64,000 nucleotides of DNA. It comes from an uncultured Prolixibacteraceae bacterium. Its GTDB lineage: Bacteria > Bacteroidota > Bacteroidia > Bacteroidales > Prolixibacteraceae. The notes beneath the pieces were generated by a model that was not told the DNA's origin, made no database searches, and saw only the letters and a program-made list of their open reading frames with translations. The DNA lies in contig CALGIG010000070.1 of NCBI GenBank assembly GCA_937915865.1, positions 1 through 64,000 on the forward strand, given 5' to 3'. Positions 54,210 to 62,342 of this stretch are shown in pieces (position 1 is the first letter of the stretch; each line of letters begins with the position of its first letter). Position numbers and translations under genes: made by a program.

Positions 54210-54380
54210 ATGAAGACTTACATTTCAAAACTAGCCAAAGACAATGAGGATAATGGTTCAGCTTGGGAATCTTTCACAGAGTACCTAAATACAGTTTATT
54301 ACGAAGGAGCTTCAGAATCCCTCGATCCTGAACTCGTTCAATTTGAATATTCAGCTTTTTTGAGTTGTTACGGGAATTAA
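54210..54380 (+). CDS. 56-residue acidic hypothetical protein
   Basis: ATG 54210 begins MKTYISKLAKDNEDNGSAWE; the rest is acidic and ends FLSCYGN. The stop codon lies inside the loop of the following terminator. Codon use and the precise terminator make it likely real. No family recognised. Confidence 0.55.
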   Translation: MKTYISKLAKDNEDNGSAWESFTEYLNTVYYEGASESLDPELVQFEYSAFLSCYGN

Positions 54381-54395
54381 CCGTAACAACTTTTT
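54363..54395 (+). terminator. Terminator overlapping the stop codon
   Basis: A perfect 11-bp stem (54363-54373 with 54381-54391) is followed by T5; the TAA of the preceding gene is in the 7-nt loop. Confidence 0.88.
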
Positions 54396-54510
54396 CCTAT
54401 TTCAGCAAAAAAAGGATCGCTTTTGTTGAAAAGTTGGTTGCAAAATCCAATTAACAATAATGCTTAATTTATTTGCTTATCGTAACTTGCACGTTGAAAA
54501 GAACGGCTAA

Positions 54511-54678
54511 AATAACAAATGGCCAAGAAGAACAATAGCAGCAATCAAGCAAAGTGTGAAAGCCAAATTGAAAGTTGCCGTTAAAAGCATCCTTCGAAAA
54601 TATGGCTATCCACTCGATATGCAATTATTGACCACCGAAACCGTTTTAAAACAGGCAGAATTGATTACCGTTAGATGA
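54511..54678 (+). pseudogene. Remnant of a type I restriction HsdR C-terminus
   Basis: A frame without a start codon reads RTIAAIKQSVKAKLKVAV then KSILRKYGYPLDMQLLTTET and VLKQAEL before TGA at 54676-54678. The RKYGYPxD and VLxQAEL pattern is the C-terminal end of HsdR-type type I restriction subunits. The frame is cut by a stop immediately upstream (54508-54510), so only the last about 55 codons remain. It suggests an R-M system once stood here and was replaced. Confidence 0.6.
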
Positions 54679-54693
54679 AGAAAAAGCATTAAA

Positions 54694-56544
54694 ATGAATA
54701 AAATATTTTTCCACTCCTTGACTTTCCTTTTCATCCTACTTTATGGATGTACTTTTGAACCCAGTGGTGAACATTTTGAGGAATTGGATTCAACTGGAAA
54801 ATTACCTGAAATTGAAGTCGATCTGAATTTTGCCACAGATACCATTTACATTAACAAAAGTGAATGGCTTTATTTCTCCTATAAACTCAATGGCGATCAG
54901 GTGAATTGGGCTCAGTTTACCATTGCAGGTAAAGAAACCTCACAGTTTGAGGATAAAAACGGAGGGGTTGAATTGCGATGGTATTTTGAAGGAAAAGAGA
55001 CCGGAACTTACCCAATGGAAATGAAAATATTTACCAAGTCGCAAACAGGAAGTATTGCCGATAAGATTGGTGGTGAAGGATTCCTGATAGCGCATACCTG
55101 GATATTGGTTATCAAGGACAGGTATGAAATGGGGGTCAAAATGGATAAGGCAGAATTCATCGATGGTTCTTTGAAAGTAAGTTGGGAAATGTTCAAAGGG
55201 ATGGATTTTAAAAGCTATAAAATATACAGGGATATGGACTATGTGCAACAAAACAGAGTGCTGGTTGCAACCATTAGTTCTCAGGATCAGACGTCTTATA
55301 TCGACAACAACTATCATGGAGAGCGCTCCAGATATTCCGTTGTAACCAACGACGAGTTTTACAGTTCATCTATTCCTGTCGCTGGGCCACTACCTGAATT
55401 ATTGGCAACGAATACCCCCAATGGTGATATTCAATTAACATGGAAGAAACCACCGTTTTATAAAAACCTGAAAGGTTACCGTATTTCATTTCGTGATGAA
55501 AAGGGAATAATTCAAAAGATTGCCGACATTGATAATACTTCAATCGAATCTTTTGTGATCCCCAATCCTCGATTTGCATTCAATTATGAATTGTATCTGA
55601 CGATGATACCCCTGTCAAATAATTTTTATGATGAGTGGAGTTTAAGTCAGTTTTTATCCTCCAATGCTAAAGCTACTTATGGAAAGACTACTCCAGGTTT
55701 TAGGTTTGCAATTGGAGGTTTGGGGCCAATGTCATATTTGATGAATGATTATACCGGAGTACTAATCTTTGATCACGAAAAATTTGCAATGACAAGGCAG
55801 ATTAAATATGGAGATGATGCAGTTTTGCATTTTGATGTGTCGGCAAATAACAGATATCTGGTCAGTGTACTGAGTTCACCCCGGAAAGTCTTTTTTGAGG
55901 ATATGACAGAATCGGCAAACAACAAGAAGATTGATCTTTCCGGTTCATTTCCGTTGATGGGGCATATTGTCTCGGTTTCTAATGTAGGAACAGGGGTCAT
56001 TTTAAATGATCAAACTGCAGTTTTATACGATTACAAGAATGAACGTAAACTGGCAGAAATTAATTTGATCTATAATGGTTTATATGCCAATAAAATAGCT
56101 GGATCCGGTAATTTTTTCCTGTGTGAAACCTATAATGGCTATGAGTTTTATAAATATAAAGACAACCAGATCATTCGCCTTCAGGAATACAATGAGAATA
56201 GAGACTATGTTCTGCATGCTGATTATTTGCCAGGCAGTAATGAGAAACTGGTAAGGGCATTTAGTAACCGGATTGAAGTTCTGGATTGCAATACCTGGTG
56301 GATCGAGAAGCGCTGGCAATTCCCTGACCAGATCACGGAAGTATATAATCTGGACATGAAAAGCGGTAAACTTTTCCTGAGGCAGGAAAATCAGTTAATA
56401 TTATTTGATGTAATGAATGGGACCAAGGAAGTGTTAATAACTACCGGTGAATCATATTACCTGAATAAATGGACGCTTTTCTACAATAACGGGCAGATAA
56501 TATGGGGAGAAGGAAAAGGCATCGATCTAAATAGCAAAAACTAA
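54694..56544 (+). CDS. Large surface lipoprotein with fibronectin-III and beta-propeller-like parts
   Basis: A 616-residue lipoprotein: lipobox LLYGC puts the lipidated Cys near residue 19. Residues 130-330 contain two FN3-like domains (LKVSWEMFKGMDFKSYKIYR; IQLTWKKPPFYKNLKGYRI). The last 280 residues have repeated beta blades with short IDLNG-like turns, as in a WD/YVTN propeller. No enzyme motif. It is followed 16 nt later by an outer-membrane protein gene, suggesting a surface complex carried as ICE cargo. It begins 15 nt after the HsdR remnant. Confidence 0.72.
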   Translation: MNKIFFHSLTFLFILLYGCTFEPSGEHFEELDSTGKLPEIEVDLNFATDTIYINKSEWLYFSYKLNGDQVNWAQFTIAGKETSQFEDKNGGVELRWYFEGKETGTYPMEMKIFTKSQTGSIADKIGGEGFLIAHTWILVIKDRYEMGVKMDKAEFIDGSLKVSWEMFKGMDFKSYKIYRDMDYVQQNRVLVATISSQDQTSYIDNNYHGERSRYSVVTNDEFYSSSIPVAGPLPELLATNTPNGDIQLTWKKPPFYKNLKGYRISFRDEKGIIQKIADIDNTSIESFVIPNPRFAFNYELYLTMIPLSNNFYDEWSLSQFLSSNAKATYGKTTPGFRFAIGGLGPMSYLMNDYTGVLIFDHEKFAMTRQIKYGDDAVLHFDVSANNRYLVSVLSSPRKVFFEDMTESANNKKIDLSGSFPLMGHIVSVSNVGTGVILNDQTAVLYDYKNERKLAEINLIYNGLYANKIAGSGNFFLCETYNGYEFYKYKDNQIIRLQEYNENRDYVLHADYLPGSNEKLVRAFSNRIEVLDCNTWWIEKRWQFPDQITEVYNLDMKSGKLFLRQENQLILFDVMNGTKEVLITTGESYYLNKWTLFYNNGQIIWGEGKGIDLNSKN

Positions 56545-56560
56545 TAAAAAGCATCTTATC

Positions 56561-57289
56561 ATGATATTGAAATACGCTAAGATATACCTCATAATTACAT
56601 TAATGGCTTTAACAACTGCACTCAAGGCGCAAAATCTTCTGGTTGGAGCTGGCATTGGGGGCGGAACATTCGAAATGAATTCCATAAAAGATTACAATCA
56701 GACAATTGTGAAATTGTTGCCTTTTAAACCCGTTTTGACCGATAATTTTCCCCCATATTTCTTTTACAAAGCAGAAGTACTCTACTGTTTTCCGAAAATT
56801 TTGGCAATTGGACTTAATTTTCATACCACATCAACCGGATCAAGATTGGCACTTTCCGATTATTCAGGATCTTTTGAGCATGACAATGTTCAAAAAGGGC
56901 TATTCCCAGGAGTGAAAATTATGCTGGGAAAAGCACCGGGTAAATCAAATGGATTAAACTTATTATTGGAAGGCGGAGCTGCTTTCAGCACGATGGATGT
57001 AGAGAGGGTTTTTAAACTTGCCGATGAATCCCAAACGGATCAGATAGATTATAACGCTCAGGGATTTTTTGTTCAGCCAGGTATTTGTTATTTCAGAAAC
57101 ATTTATTCAAATATTAAACTCTGTGCTAACGTATCATACTATTATGGTTTTGAGAAAGGGTATCATTTACCAAACGAGAAAGACCAGAAATTATTCAATT
57201 CGGAGTCCGGAAAACCAATAAAACCACAATGGGACGGAATCAGATTTGGAATAACAGCTTACTGGAGTTTTCGAAACAAAGCAAATTGA
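56561..57289 (+). CDS. Outer-membrane beta-barrel protein
   Basis: A 242-residue exported protein: signal peptide 1-23 (ALTTALKAQ) followed by a short barrel with alternating residues (LLVGAGIGGGTFEM, LSIKLCANVSYYYGFE-like strands) and a final strand (IRFGITAYWSF). Partner of the lipoprotein upstream. Function unknown. A terminator follows 140 nt later. Confidence 0.72.
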   Translation: MILKYAKIYLIITLMALTTALKAQNLLVGAGIGGGTFEMNSIKDYNQTIVKLLPFKPVLTDNFPPYFFYKAEVLYCFPKILAIGLNFHTTSTGSRLALSDYSGSFEHDNVQKGLFPGVKIMLGKAPGKSNGLNLLLEGGAAFSTMDVERVFKLADESQTDQIDYNAQGFFVQPGICYFRNIYSNIKLCANVSYYYGFEKGYHLPNEKDQKLFNSESGKPIKPQWDGIRFGITAYWSFRNKAN

Positions 57290-57428
57290 TTTTGATCTGA
57301 ATGTGGAATAGAATAGACTATACTATACATACGAACTTATTAATTATTATTGTAACTTTAATGCATACTTTTGCTAAATGATTAAAGTTTAACTCAGCTT
57401 TTTTTTTGTTATAGAGGTGGAAATTGAG

Positions 57429-57454
57429 AACCCTGGTCTTTGACTGGGGTTTTT
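57429..57454 (+). terminator. Terminator after the lipoprotein/barrel pair
   Basis: A 10-bp stem with two G-T pairs (57429-57438 with 57442-57451, loop TTT) continues into Ts. Confidence 0.75.
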
Positions 57455-57542
57455 GCGTTTATTCTTCAACGTAAAAGAAAGGCATTCTTTATTAAGCTTT
57501 TACTGTATATTTATTGAATCAGGATACATTTAGAGGAATATA

Positions 57543-57813
57543 TACTCTCACTCAATTTCTCCCCAAAGTTATTTACGCATCCCGAAAAAGTCAAGGGTTG
57601 CATACCCCTCCACACTGCCCACCAACGCCACACTTCGTGCTCGGTCAGCTTTTCAATACGCTTATTAAATCTGTCGAATGGGCTTTGAAAACCAGACATT
57701 CGCCCTTGACAAGAATCCGGCCTGCTCAATGGGTTTCGGCTCAAAATTAATTGGCGAGCCAGACCAGCCCTGAGTCAACCGAAGGGTGCCAAGATAAATC
57801 CGCAGGGCAGCGG
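57543..57813 (+). repeat. Repeated leader element, long copy B
   Basis: Same order of blocks as copy A: TACTCTCACTCAATTT, AAAGTTATTTACGCAT, GTCAAGGG paired with CCCTTGAC, GCCTGCTCAATGG, GGCGAGCCAGACC, a CCCT...AGGG hairpin and CCGC-AGGGCA-GCGG ending at 57812, 9-10 nt before ATG 57823. The variable insert between the GTCAAGGG arms differs from A and E. Confidence 0.75.
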
Positions 57814-57822
57814 TAAAAATCA

Positions 57823-58305
57823 ATGAAATTTTTCGAGAATGTAACGACTCTGACCGAGCTTCGGAAAGAGTACAGGCGATTGGCTTTTATCTACCATCCG
57901 GATAAGGGAGGAGATACCCACCTGATGCAGGTTTTGAACGATCAGTACGAAAGGCTTTCCAGAAAACTGATCAGTGGTGACACAACCTTTTCAGAAGCAA
58001 GGAAGGAATACGAACAGCAGGTTTCCGAAGAAATCCGTGAGATGCTGGATCGGATCATGTTTTTGCAAGGAGTGGATATTGAAGTTATCGGCGGATGGAT
58101 CTGGATTACCGGAAACACGTTTGCTGTCCGGACAACATTAAAAAATCTGGGATTCATGTTCAGCCATCCGAAAGCTGCCTGGTATTGGCACAAAGGGGAA
58201 TACAGGAAAAAGAACGGAAAACTTCAGTCGATGGAGGATATGAGGACATTCTGGGGCTCTCAGAAAATAGAAACCCAACCGGAAACATCCAACCATTTGA
58301 ATTAA
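57823..58305 (+). CDS. J-domain (DnaJ-like) protein
   Basis: A 160-residue protein. Residues 8-62 are a J-domain with the Hsp70-activating HPD (YHPDKGGDT, 27-35). The rest (85-150) is a compact domain containing WIWITGNTF and WYWHKGEYRKK. Similar proteins are found on phages and conjugative elements; a cochaperone for host DnaK in replication or transfer is inferred. It lies behind leader element B. Confidence 0.83.
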   Translation: MKFFENVTTLTELRKEYRRLAFIYHPDKGGDTHLMQVLNDQYERLSRKLISGDTTFSEARKEYEQQVSEEIREMLDRIMFLQGVDIEVIGGWIWITGNTFAVRTTLKNLGFMFSHPKAAWYWHKGEYRKKNGKLQSMEDMRTFWGSQKIETQPETSNHLN

Positions 58306-58311
58306 TCAATA

Positions 58312-58373
58312 GGGCGAGCCAGACCAAACCTGAGTTTACAGAAGGTTGCCCCAACAAGTCCGTAGGGCAGCGG
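58312..58373 (+). repeat. Repeated leader element, short copy C
   Basis: Only the 3' core of the element is present: GGGCGAGCCAGACC, a CCT...AGG hairpin with a 10-nt loop, CCCCAACAAGTCC, then CCGT-AGGGCA-GCGG. The C-to-T change in the stem keeps pairing as G-T. It ends 8 nt before ATG 58382. Confidence 0.7.
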
Positions 58374-58381
58374 CATTTCAC

Positions 58382-58576
58382 ATGAATATGGAATTAGATA
58401 TTGCAACCACCGATAGGCTTCTTAATGCCATCATGTTCTGTTTAGGTCCTTCATTGGACGATAATAGTATCCGGGAATCACCCTGGTTAGAAGAACTGGC
58501 CGAGTCATACAACGAGATTGTTGACCGGTTACCAGCAGGATGGAGGCTGGATCATCACCAGCATTTACACTTTTAA
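58382..58576 (+). CDS. 64-residue hypothetical protein
   Basis: An acidic protein (LDIATTDRLLNAIMFCLG; SPWLEELAESYNEIVDRL) without a known motif. ATG 58382 is 8 nt after the leader hairpin, as for the related genes; ATG 58388 is also possible. Its short length and shared leader support it as real. Confidence 0.6.
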   Translation: MNMELDIATTDRLLNAIMFCLGPSLDDNSIRESPWLEELAESYNEIVDRLPAGWRLDHHQHLHF

Positions 58577-58580
58577 TTAC

Positions 58581-58620
58581 CTGGCGCGCCAGATGCCAAT
58601 ATAAGTCCGCAGGGCAGCGG
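58581..58620 (+). repeat. Repeated leader element, minimal copy D
   Basis: Reduced to CTGGCGCGCCAGATGCCA, AAGTCC and the CCGC-AGGGCA-GCGG hairpin (ending at 58620), 8 nt before ATG 58629. The middle hairpin of other copies is missing. Confidence 0.65.
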
Positions 58621-58628
58621 CAATACAA

Positions 58629-59036
58629 ATGGATTACTTAATAGTTGGTTCAAACGGTTTTGCACAAGTTGGCGATCCTGATTATTTCACCAAAACGAAA
58701 ATCGAACTTATGATTTTGCTTGAATTCCTTCAGGCCAATTATCCGGTTCCAGATGAATTTGCTCCAATGGCTTATTATTACATCAAAGCTTTTAACCATG
58801 ATTTTGGAACCTACCATGAAATTGTTGTCATCTTCGATGACCAATATCTTTCTACTCTGAAGGATTCAGAACTTGAATCAGATATTGAGCTGTTTGAAAA
58901 GTTCTGGAACTGGTTTAATTCAGTGGAATCTGTTGATTTGGAATCTGAGAACCTGACTGAGCAAATACGCCAGGCTTACCAGAAAACATTAGACACCGAA
59001 AAAGGCGATCACCTGAAAGTTATTCGGGTAGCCTGA
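58629..59036 (+). CDS. Hypothetical acidic protein, 135 residues
   Basis: An acidic alpha/beta protein (LIVGSNGFAQVGDPDYFTKT; FDDQYLSTLKDSELESDIEL). No family recognised. It stands behind leader copy D and before a terminator at 59046. Confidence 0.62.
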   Translation: MDYLIVGSNGFAQVGDPDYFTKTKIELMILLEFLQANYPVPDEFAPMAYYYIKAFNHDFGTYHEIVVIFDDQYLSTLKDSELESDIELFEKFWNWFNSVESVDLESENLTEQIRQAYQKTLDTEKGDHLKVIRVA

Positions 59037-59045
59037 ATTTCAAAG

Positions 59046-59064
59046 AAAGGGGAAACCCTTTTTT
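59046..59064 (+). terminator. Rho-independent terminator
   Basis: AAAGGG (59046-59051) pairs with CCCTTT, followed by more Ts, 10 nt after the stop. Confidence 0.7.
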
Positions 59065-59112
59065 GTTCGTTACTCCCTTGTTTCCCAGATTAATATTCCC
59101 GATTTATAGTTT

Positions 59113-59384
59113 TTACTCTCACTCAATTTTAGCGCAAAGGTATCTACGCGTCCCGGAAAAGTCAAGGGTGGCTTCTTTTCTGGTCCCCAATGGAAGCCAC
59201 GCTTCGCGCTCGTTCAAAAACCGCAGTCCCTCGACTGCTCCGCACTCTTATGACTTACGGTTTTATGACATTCGCCCTTGACAAGAATCCGGTCTGCTCA
59301 ATGGTTCCCGGCTCAAAATTAACCGGCGAGCCAGACAAGCCTTCAGCAAATGAAGGTTGCCAAAATAAGTCCGCAGGGCAGCGG
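59113..59384 (+). repeat. Repeated leader element, long copy E
   Basis: Third full-length copy. GTCAAGGG (59161-59168) pairs with CCCTTGAC after the insert; GGTCTGCTCAATGG and AACCGGCGAGCCAGAC follow; the middle hairpin is the perfect CCTTCA-GCAAA-TGAAGG; then CCGC-AGGGCA-GCGG ends at 59384, 8 nt before ATG 59393. Confidence 0.75.
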
Positions 59385-59392
59385 CATCACTA

Positions 59393-59839
59393 ATGAAAAC
59401 ATACAAGAAAAGTCTTCCGTTGATCACTTTGAAGAAATCAAAGTCTGATTTTCCATGTGCGAAGATTGTGACATCATCAGATGCCAATGTATTTATCCGC
59501 AATTTCTACTCCGACGACATTGGGATTTTTGAAAGCTTTTTCATCCTGCTGCTGAACAGGAACAATAATACAATTGGATACGCCAAGATTTCGCAAGGCG
59601 GTATTGTTGGAACAGTTATCGATGCCACCATCATAGCCAAGTATTGTGTTGAAGCCCTGTCAACTTCAGTTATACTAGCCCATAACCATCCTTCAGGAGG
59701 ACTTGTTCCCAGTTCTCAGGATAAAGATATTACCCGAAAAATTAAAGATACACTGCAGATTTTTGACTGTCGAGTTCTTGACCACGTCATACTTACTGAA
59801 GATTCCTTCTTCTCCTTTGCAGATGAAGGATTGATTTAA
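59393..59839 (+). CDS. RadC/JAB-domain protein
   Basis: A 148-residue protein of the RadC (JAB/MPN) family with the metal motif HNHPSGGLVPSSQD (H96 and H98 region) and the downstream LDHVILTEDSFFSF. Mobile-element RadC proteins are common; the biochemical role is disputed. There is no N-terminal helix-hairpin-helix part, so it is the short form. It is a different subgroup from ubiquitin-removing JABs. Behind leader copy E; terminator at 59846. Confidence 0.87.
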   Translation: MKTYKKSLPLITLKKSKSDFPCAKIVTSSDANVFIRNFYSDDIGIFESFFILLLNRNNNTIGYAKISQGGIVGTVIDATIIAKYCVEALSTSVILAHNHPSGGLVPSSQDKDITRKIKDTLQIFDCRVLDHVILTEDSFFSFADEGLI

Positions 59840-59845
59840 AAAATG

Positions 59846-59866
59846 AGCCCTCCGGGGCTTTTTTTT
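59846..59866 (+). terminator. Rho-independent terminator
   Basis: AGCCC-TCCG-GGGCT hairpin (59846-59859) followed by T7. Confidence 0.85.
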
Positions 59867-59881
59867 ATCATTCAAATCAAT

Positions 59882-60631
59882 ATGGAAAAATTACTCAGTT
59901 TCTCGAATTATATGGATCAACTGGCACCTAAACACGGGGTTAGTCATGTATTCTCCGATTTCTTGGAAATGACCGTTTGTGCCCTTTCTCTGGGACAAAT
60001 GGAAGATCACTATTTTGAAATCATCAAAAGTTACAATAAAGATGAACTTCAGGCTTTCTCCTCTGCATTGGCAGCAGTAATAATTGACATGGAAAACGAT
60101 GGGGAAGGGTTGAAAGATGTCTTTGGCGACTTCTTTATGGAACACATCAGTTACGGCAAAGCTGGGCAGTTTTTCACCCCTGAACATATCTGTGAAATGA
60201 TGGCATTAATTACCATCGGAGAAATCCGCAATGGTGAACGGATTGCTGATCCATGCTGCGGTTCAGGCAGAACGCTAATGGCCGCAGCCAGGATCAACAG
60301 GAATGCACGGTTTTACGGAGCCGATATCGACCGAACGTGCGCCATGATGTGCTTGGTCAATATGTGCCTGAACGGAATGTTTGGAGAAGTTGCCTGTATG
60401 AATACCATTACGAATGAATTCTTTTCAGGCTGGCAGATCAATCCGCATCTGATAACAGGAATACCATATATTGTTCCGATTTCCGAAGGCCAGAGCTATA
60501 TGGTACTGCAACTTCCCAGACACAAGCAGGAACAGCCAAAGATCAAACAAACAGAGCTGCCAGTTTTTGAACCAGTTGAAATATCACCAATTTCAAAACA
60601 ACCTGTGCAGCAACTGTTGTTTGATTTTTAA
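59882..60631 (+). CDS. N6-adenine methyltransferase-like protein with degenerate catalytic motif
   Basis: A 249-residue protein. The helical head (1-90) and KAGQFFTPEHICEMM (93-107) are those of type I HsdM-like methylases. The SAM motif I is intact (RIADPCCGSGRTLMAA, 120-135), followed by FYGADIDRTCAMMC. The catalytic NPPY is absent; the matching region reads QINPHLITGIPY. It may bind SAM without methylating, or use an altered motif. Start ATG 59882 is chosen; an upstream in-frame ATG at 59843 would lie in the terminator. Common neighbour of RadC on ICEs. Confidence 0.78.
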   Translation: MEKLLSFSNYMDQLAPKHGVSHVFSDFLEMTVCALSLGQMEDHYFEIIKSYNKDELQAFSSALAAVIIDMENDGEGLKDVFGDFFMEHISYGKAGQFFTPEHICEMMALITIGEIRNGERIADPCCGSGRTLMAAARINRNARFYGADIDRTCAMMCLVNMCLNGMFGEVACMNTITNEFFSGWQINPHLITGIPYIVPISEGQSYMVLQLPRHKQEQPKIKQTELPVFEPVEISPISKQPVQQLLFDF

Positions 60632-60651
60632 GGCCCTACGGGGCTTTTTTT
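60630..60651 (+). terminator. Rho-independent terminator
   Basis: GCCC-TACG-GGGC hairpin, extended by A-T pairs, continues into T7 and overlaps the methylase-like stop. Confidence 0.82.
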
Positions 60652-60703
60652 ACTCCAGAAAACTTTTTGTTGCTTATTCTCGAAAAATCAGGTGATGAAA
60701 AAC

Positions 60704-62122
60704 TTACATTTTTCTTCCCTTTGATTTTTCTTGTTTTTCAGGTTCTTGTTTGTTTTCTTCTGCCTGTTTCTTGTCCTGTTTTTCTGCCTGTTTTTCGGTC
60801 GGTTGCGTTTGATCCTTTTTCAAAGGCTCATCAAGTTTTTTGGTGGCTTCGTTTGTTTTACCTTCCGAATTGACATCTACCTGAGTCTTACTTGCATTAT
60901 CGGGAGTGACTTCTTTAGCATTAGCCTTATCCGGGTTCCATTTGAAGAAGGCCAGTTTCGAGTTTTCGTTATCAACTTTAACGTAAGCATTAAAATCCTG
61001 GCCCTGGCCATCTTTCATCCCACTTACATATATAGTTTGTCCTTCATGCAATTTATTTTGCTGCTTCTCAGATAATTCAACCCCAAGCAATGTTTTTGGA
61101 ATACGTACTTCTCCGTTTGGTTGCTGAAATTGTCGTTGCTCATTTTGCTGAGATTGATTTGGTTGTTGATCAAACCTGAATTCAATTCCTTTCTTATCAG
61201 CATTAACCTGTACGTTTGCAGAGAACTCTTTTCCGCCTTTGGAGGTCATTCCTTCCAGATAAATTGATTTGCCTTCAGCCAACTGCTGCTTTTGTGTATC
61301 TTCGAGAGTAACTCCTTTGATGGTCTCAGGAATTTTAAGCTTATCGGTTCTTACTGCAACCAATTCGTTGGTCAATCTATCTACCGAAATAAATACTGGC
61401 GTTTTTTCTCCTTGCTTGAATTCTGCATTGACAATCCGGCCAAGATTTCCAGTTGTTTGCAAATTTTTTTTGTCTTCATCGGTAAACCTGACACCAAAAT
61501 ATGGCCTGTCTAATTCAGGTTCTTTGCGAATAGCATGAATAGCCAAAGCCAGTTTTCCATCTGGCATTTCCCTGAAGGATAACCGGGCATCTGTTCGGAG
61601 TGTGGTATCATCAAATTTGGCTGCAATAGGAATCAGAACGGGTGATTTCTGCCAGTTTAGCATTGCTTCCAGACTTTTGGTTCGTTCAAGAGTTTCGCGA
61701 GTAACACCAAGGCGCTCCAATTGAGACCAATCGACACGATTTTCGACAATGGTGTTAGTCGATTGCTTTTTCCCCTGGGTAGGAGATTCAACTTTAAATG
61801 CGTCAATGGTTGCTTTATTGGCAGGCTCGTCAGGCTTTTTAAAAGCCTCTTGAAGTTTGATGGCGATTTCTCTGGCCTTCTCAATAGGTACTTTAAAGAA
61901 CTGAAAATGAGTTGGGTCTTTGTATTGCCTCTGAAAATTCGATAGGAAGTTGTCCAGCGCATTGCCGGATTTGTCGATCCTCAGGAATTGCGGCTCATTT
62001 TCCTTTTGGGGTTCAACTGATTTTGGCTTGCCATCTTTTTCAATACCTGAAACAACTTTCAATTTATCACTGTCTTTTTCTTTGACAAGCAGAACGTCCT
62101 GGTTATTCAATTTTTCGTCCAT
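60704..62122 (-). CDS. DUF4099/DUF3945 protein
   Basis: A 472-residue hydrophilic protein common on Bacteroidota conjugative elements. A DUF4099-like region (about 125-200) contains VDWSQLERLGVTRETLERTK. Then come two clear DUF3945 repeats: IKGVTLEDTQKQQLAEGKSI (about 265) and LLGVELSEKQQNKLHEGQTI (about 335), each followed by a YxxGM and a VQVN/VKVD strand. The last 70 residues are Lys/Gln/Glu low complexity. It has no enzyme motif. A topoisomerase or primase partner is possible. Confidence 0.82.
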   Translation of the reverse strand: MDEKLNNQDVLLVKEKDSDKLKVVSGIEKDGKPKSVEPQKENEPQFLRIDKSGNALDNFLSNFQRQYKDPTHFQFFKVPIEKAREIAIKLQEAFKKPDEPANKATIDAFKVESPTQGKKQSTNTIVENRVDWSQLERLGVTRETLERTKSLEAMLNWQKSPVLIPIAAKFDDTTLRTDARLSFREMPDGKLALAIHAIRKEPELDRPYFGVRFTDEDKKNLQTTGNLGRIVNAEFKQGEKTPVFISVDRLTNELVAVRTDKLKIPETIKGVTLEDTQKQQLAEGKSIYLEGMTSKGGKEFSANVQVNADKKGIEFRFDQQPNQSQQNEQRQFQQPNGEVRIPKTLLGVELSEKQQNKLHEGQTIYVSGMKDGQGQDFNAYVKVDNENSKLAFFKWNPDKANAKEVTPDNASKTQVDVNSEGKTNEATKKLDEPLKKDQTQPTEKQAEKQDKKQAEENKQEPEKQEKSKGRKM

Positions 62123-62342
62123 GATACTTTGATTTTAATTATTACATCACGATTAATGCAATTCAAAAGTATATGAACAGCCTTGACGTTTAGGATTTTG
62201 CAGTCCATTGGCAGAGGTTGGCTTCCAATTGGCAAAGATTGCCTCACAACCTCAAAATAAGAATGTTTGAAATGCCAATAGAAAAGATATTCTTTTAAAA
62301 CAACCGTTTAATTTGAGAACAAAAACAAAGGCCTTTTTGGTT

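Noticed and set aside
51541..59384. Repeated leader copies as insertion sequences or CRISPR repeats
   Set aside because: No transposase, no target duplication and irregular spacing of 0.2-6 kb. Each copy is placed precisely before a start codon.
59393..59839. RadC as the deubiquitinase of the multiubiquitin operon
   Set aside because: It is of the RadC subgroup, 12 kb away on the other strand, and belongs to the leader-element gene set.
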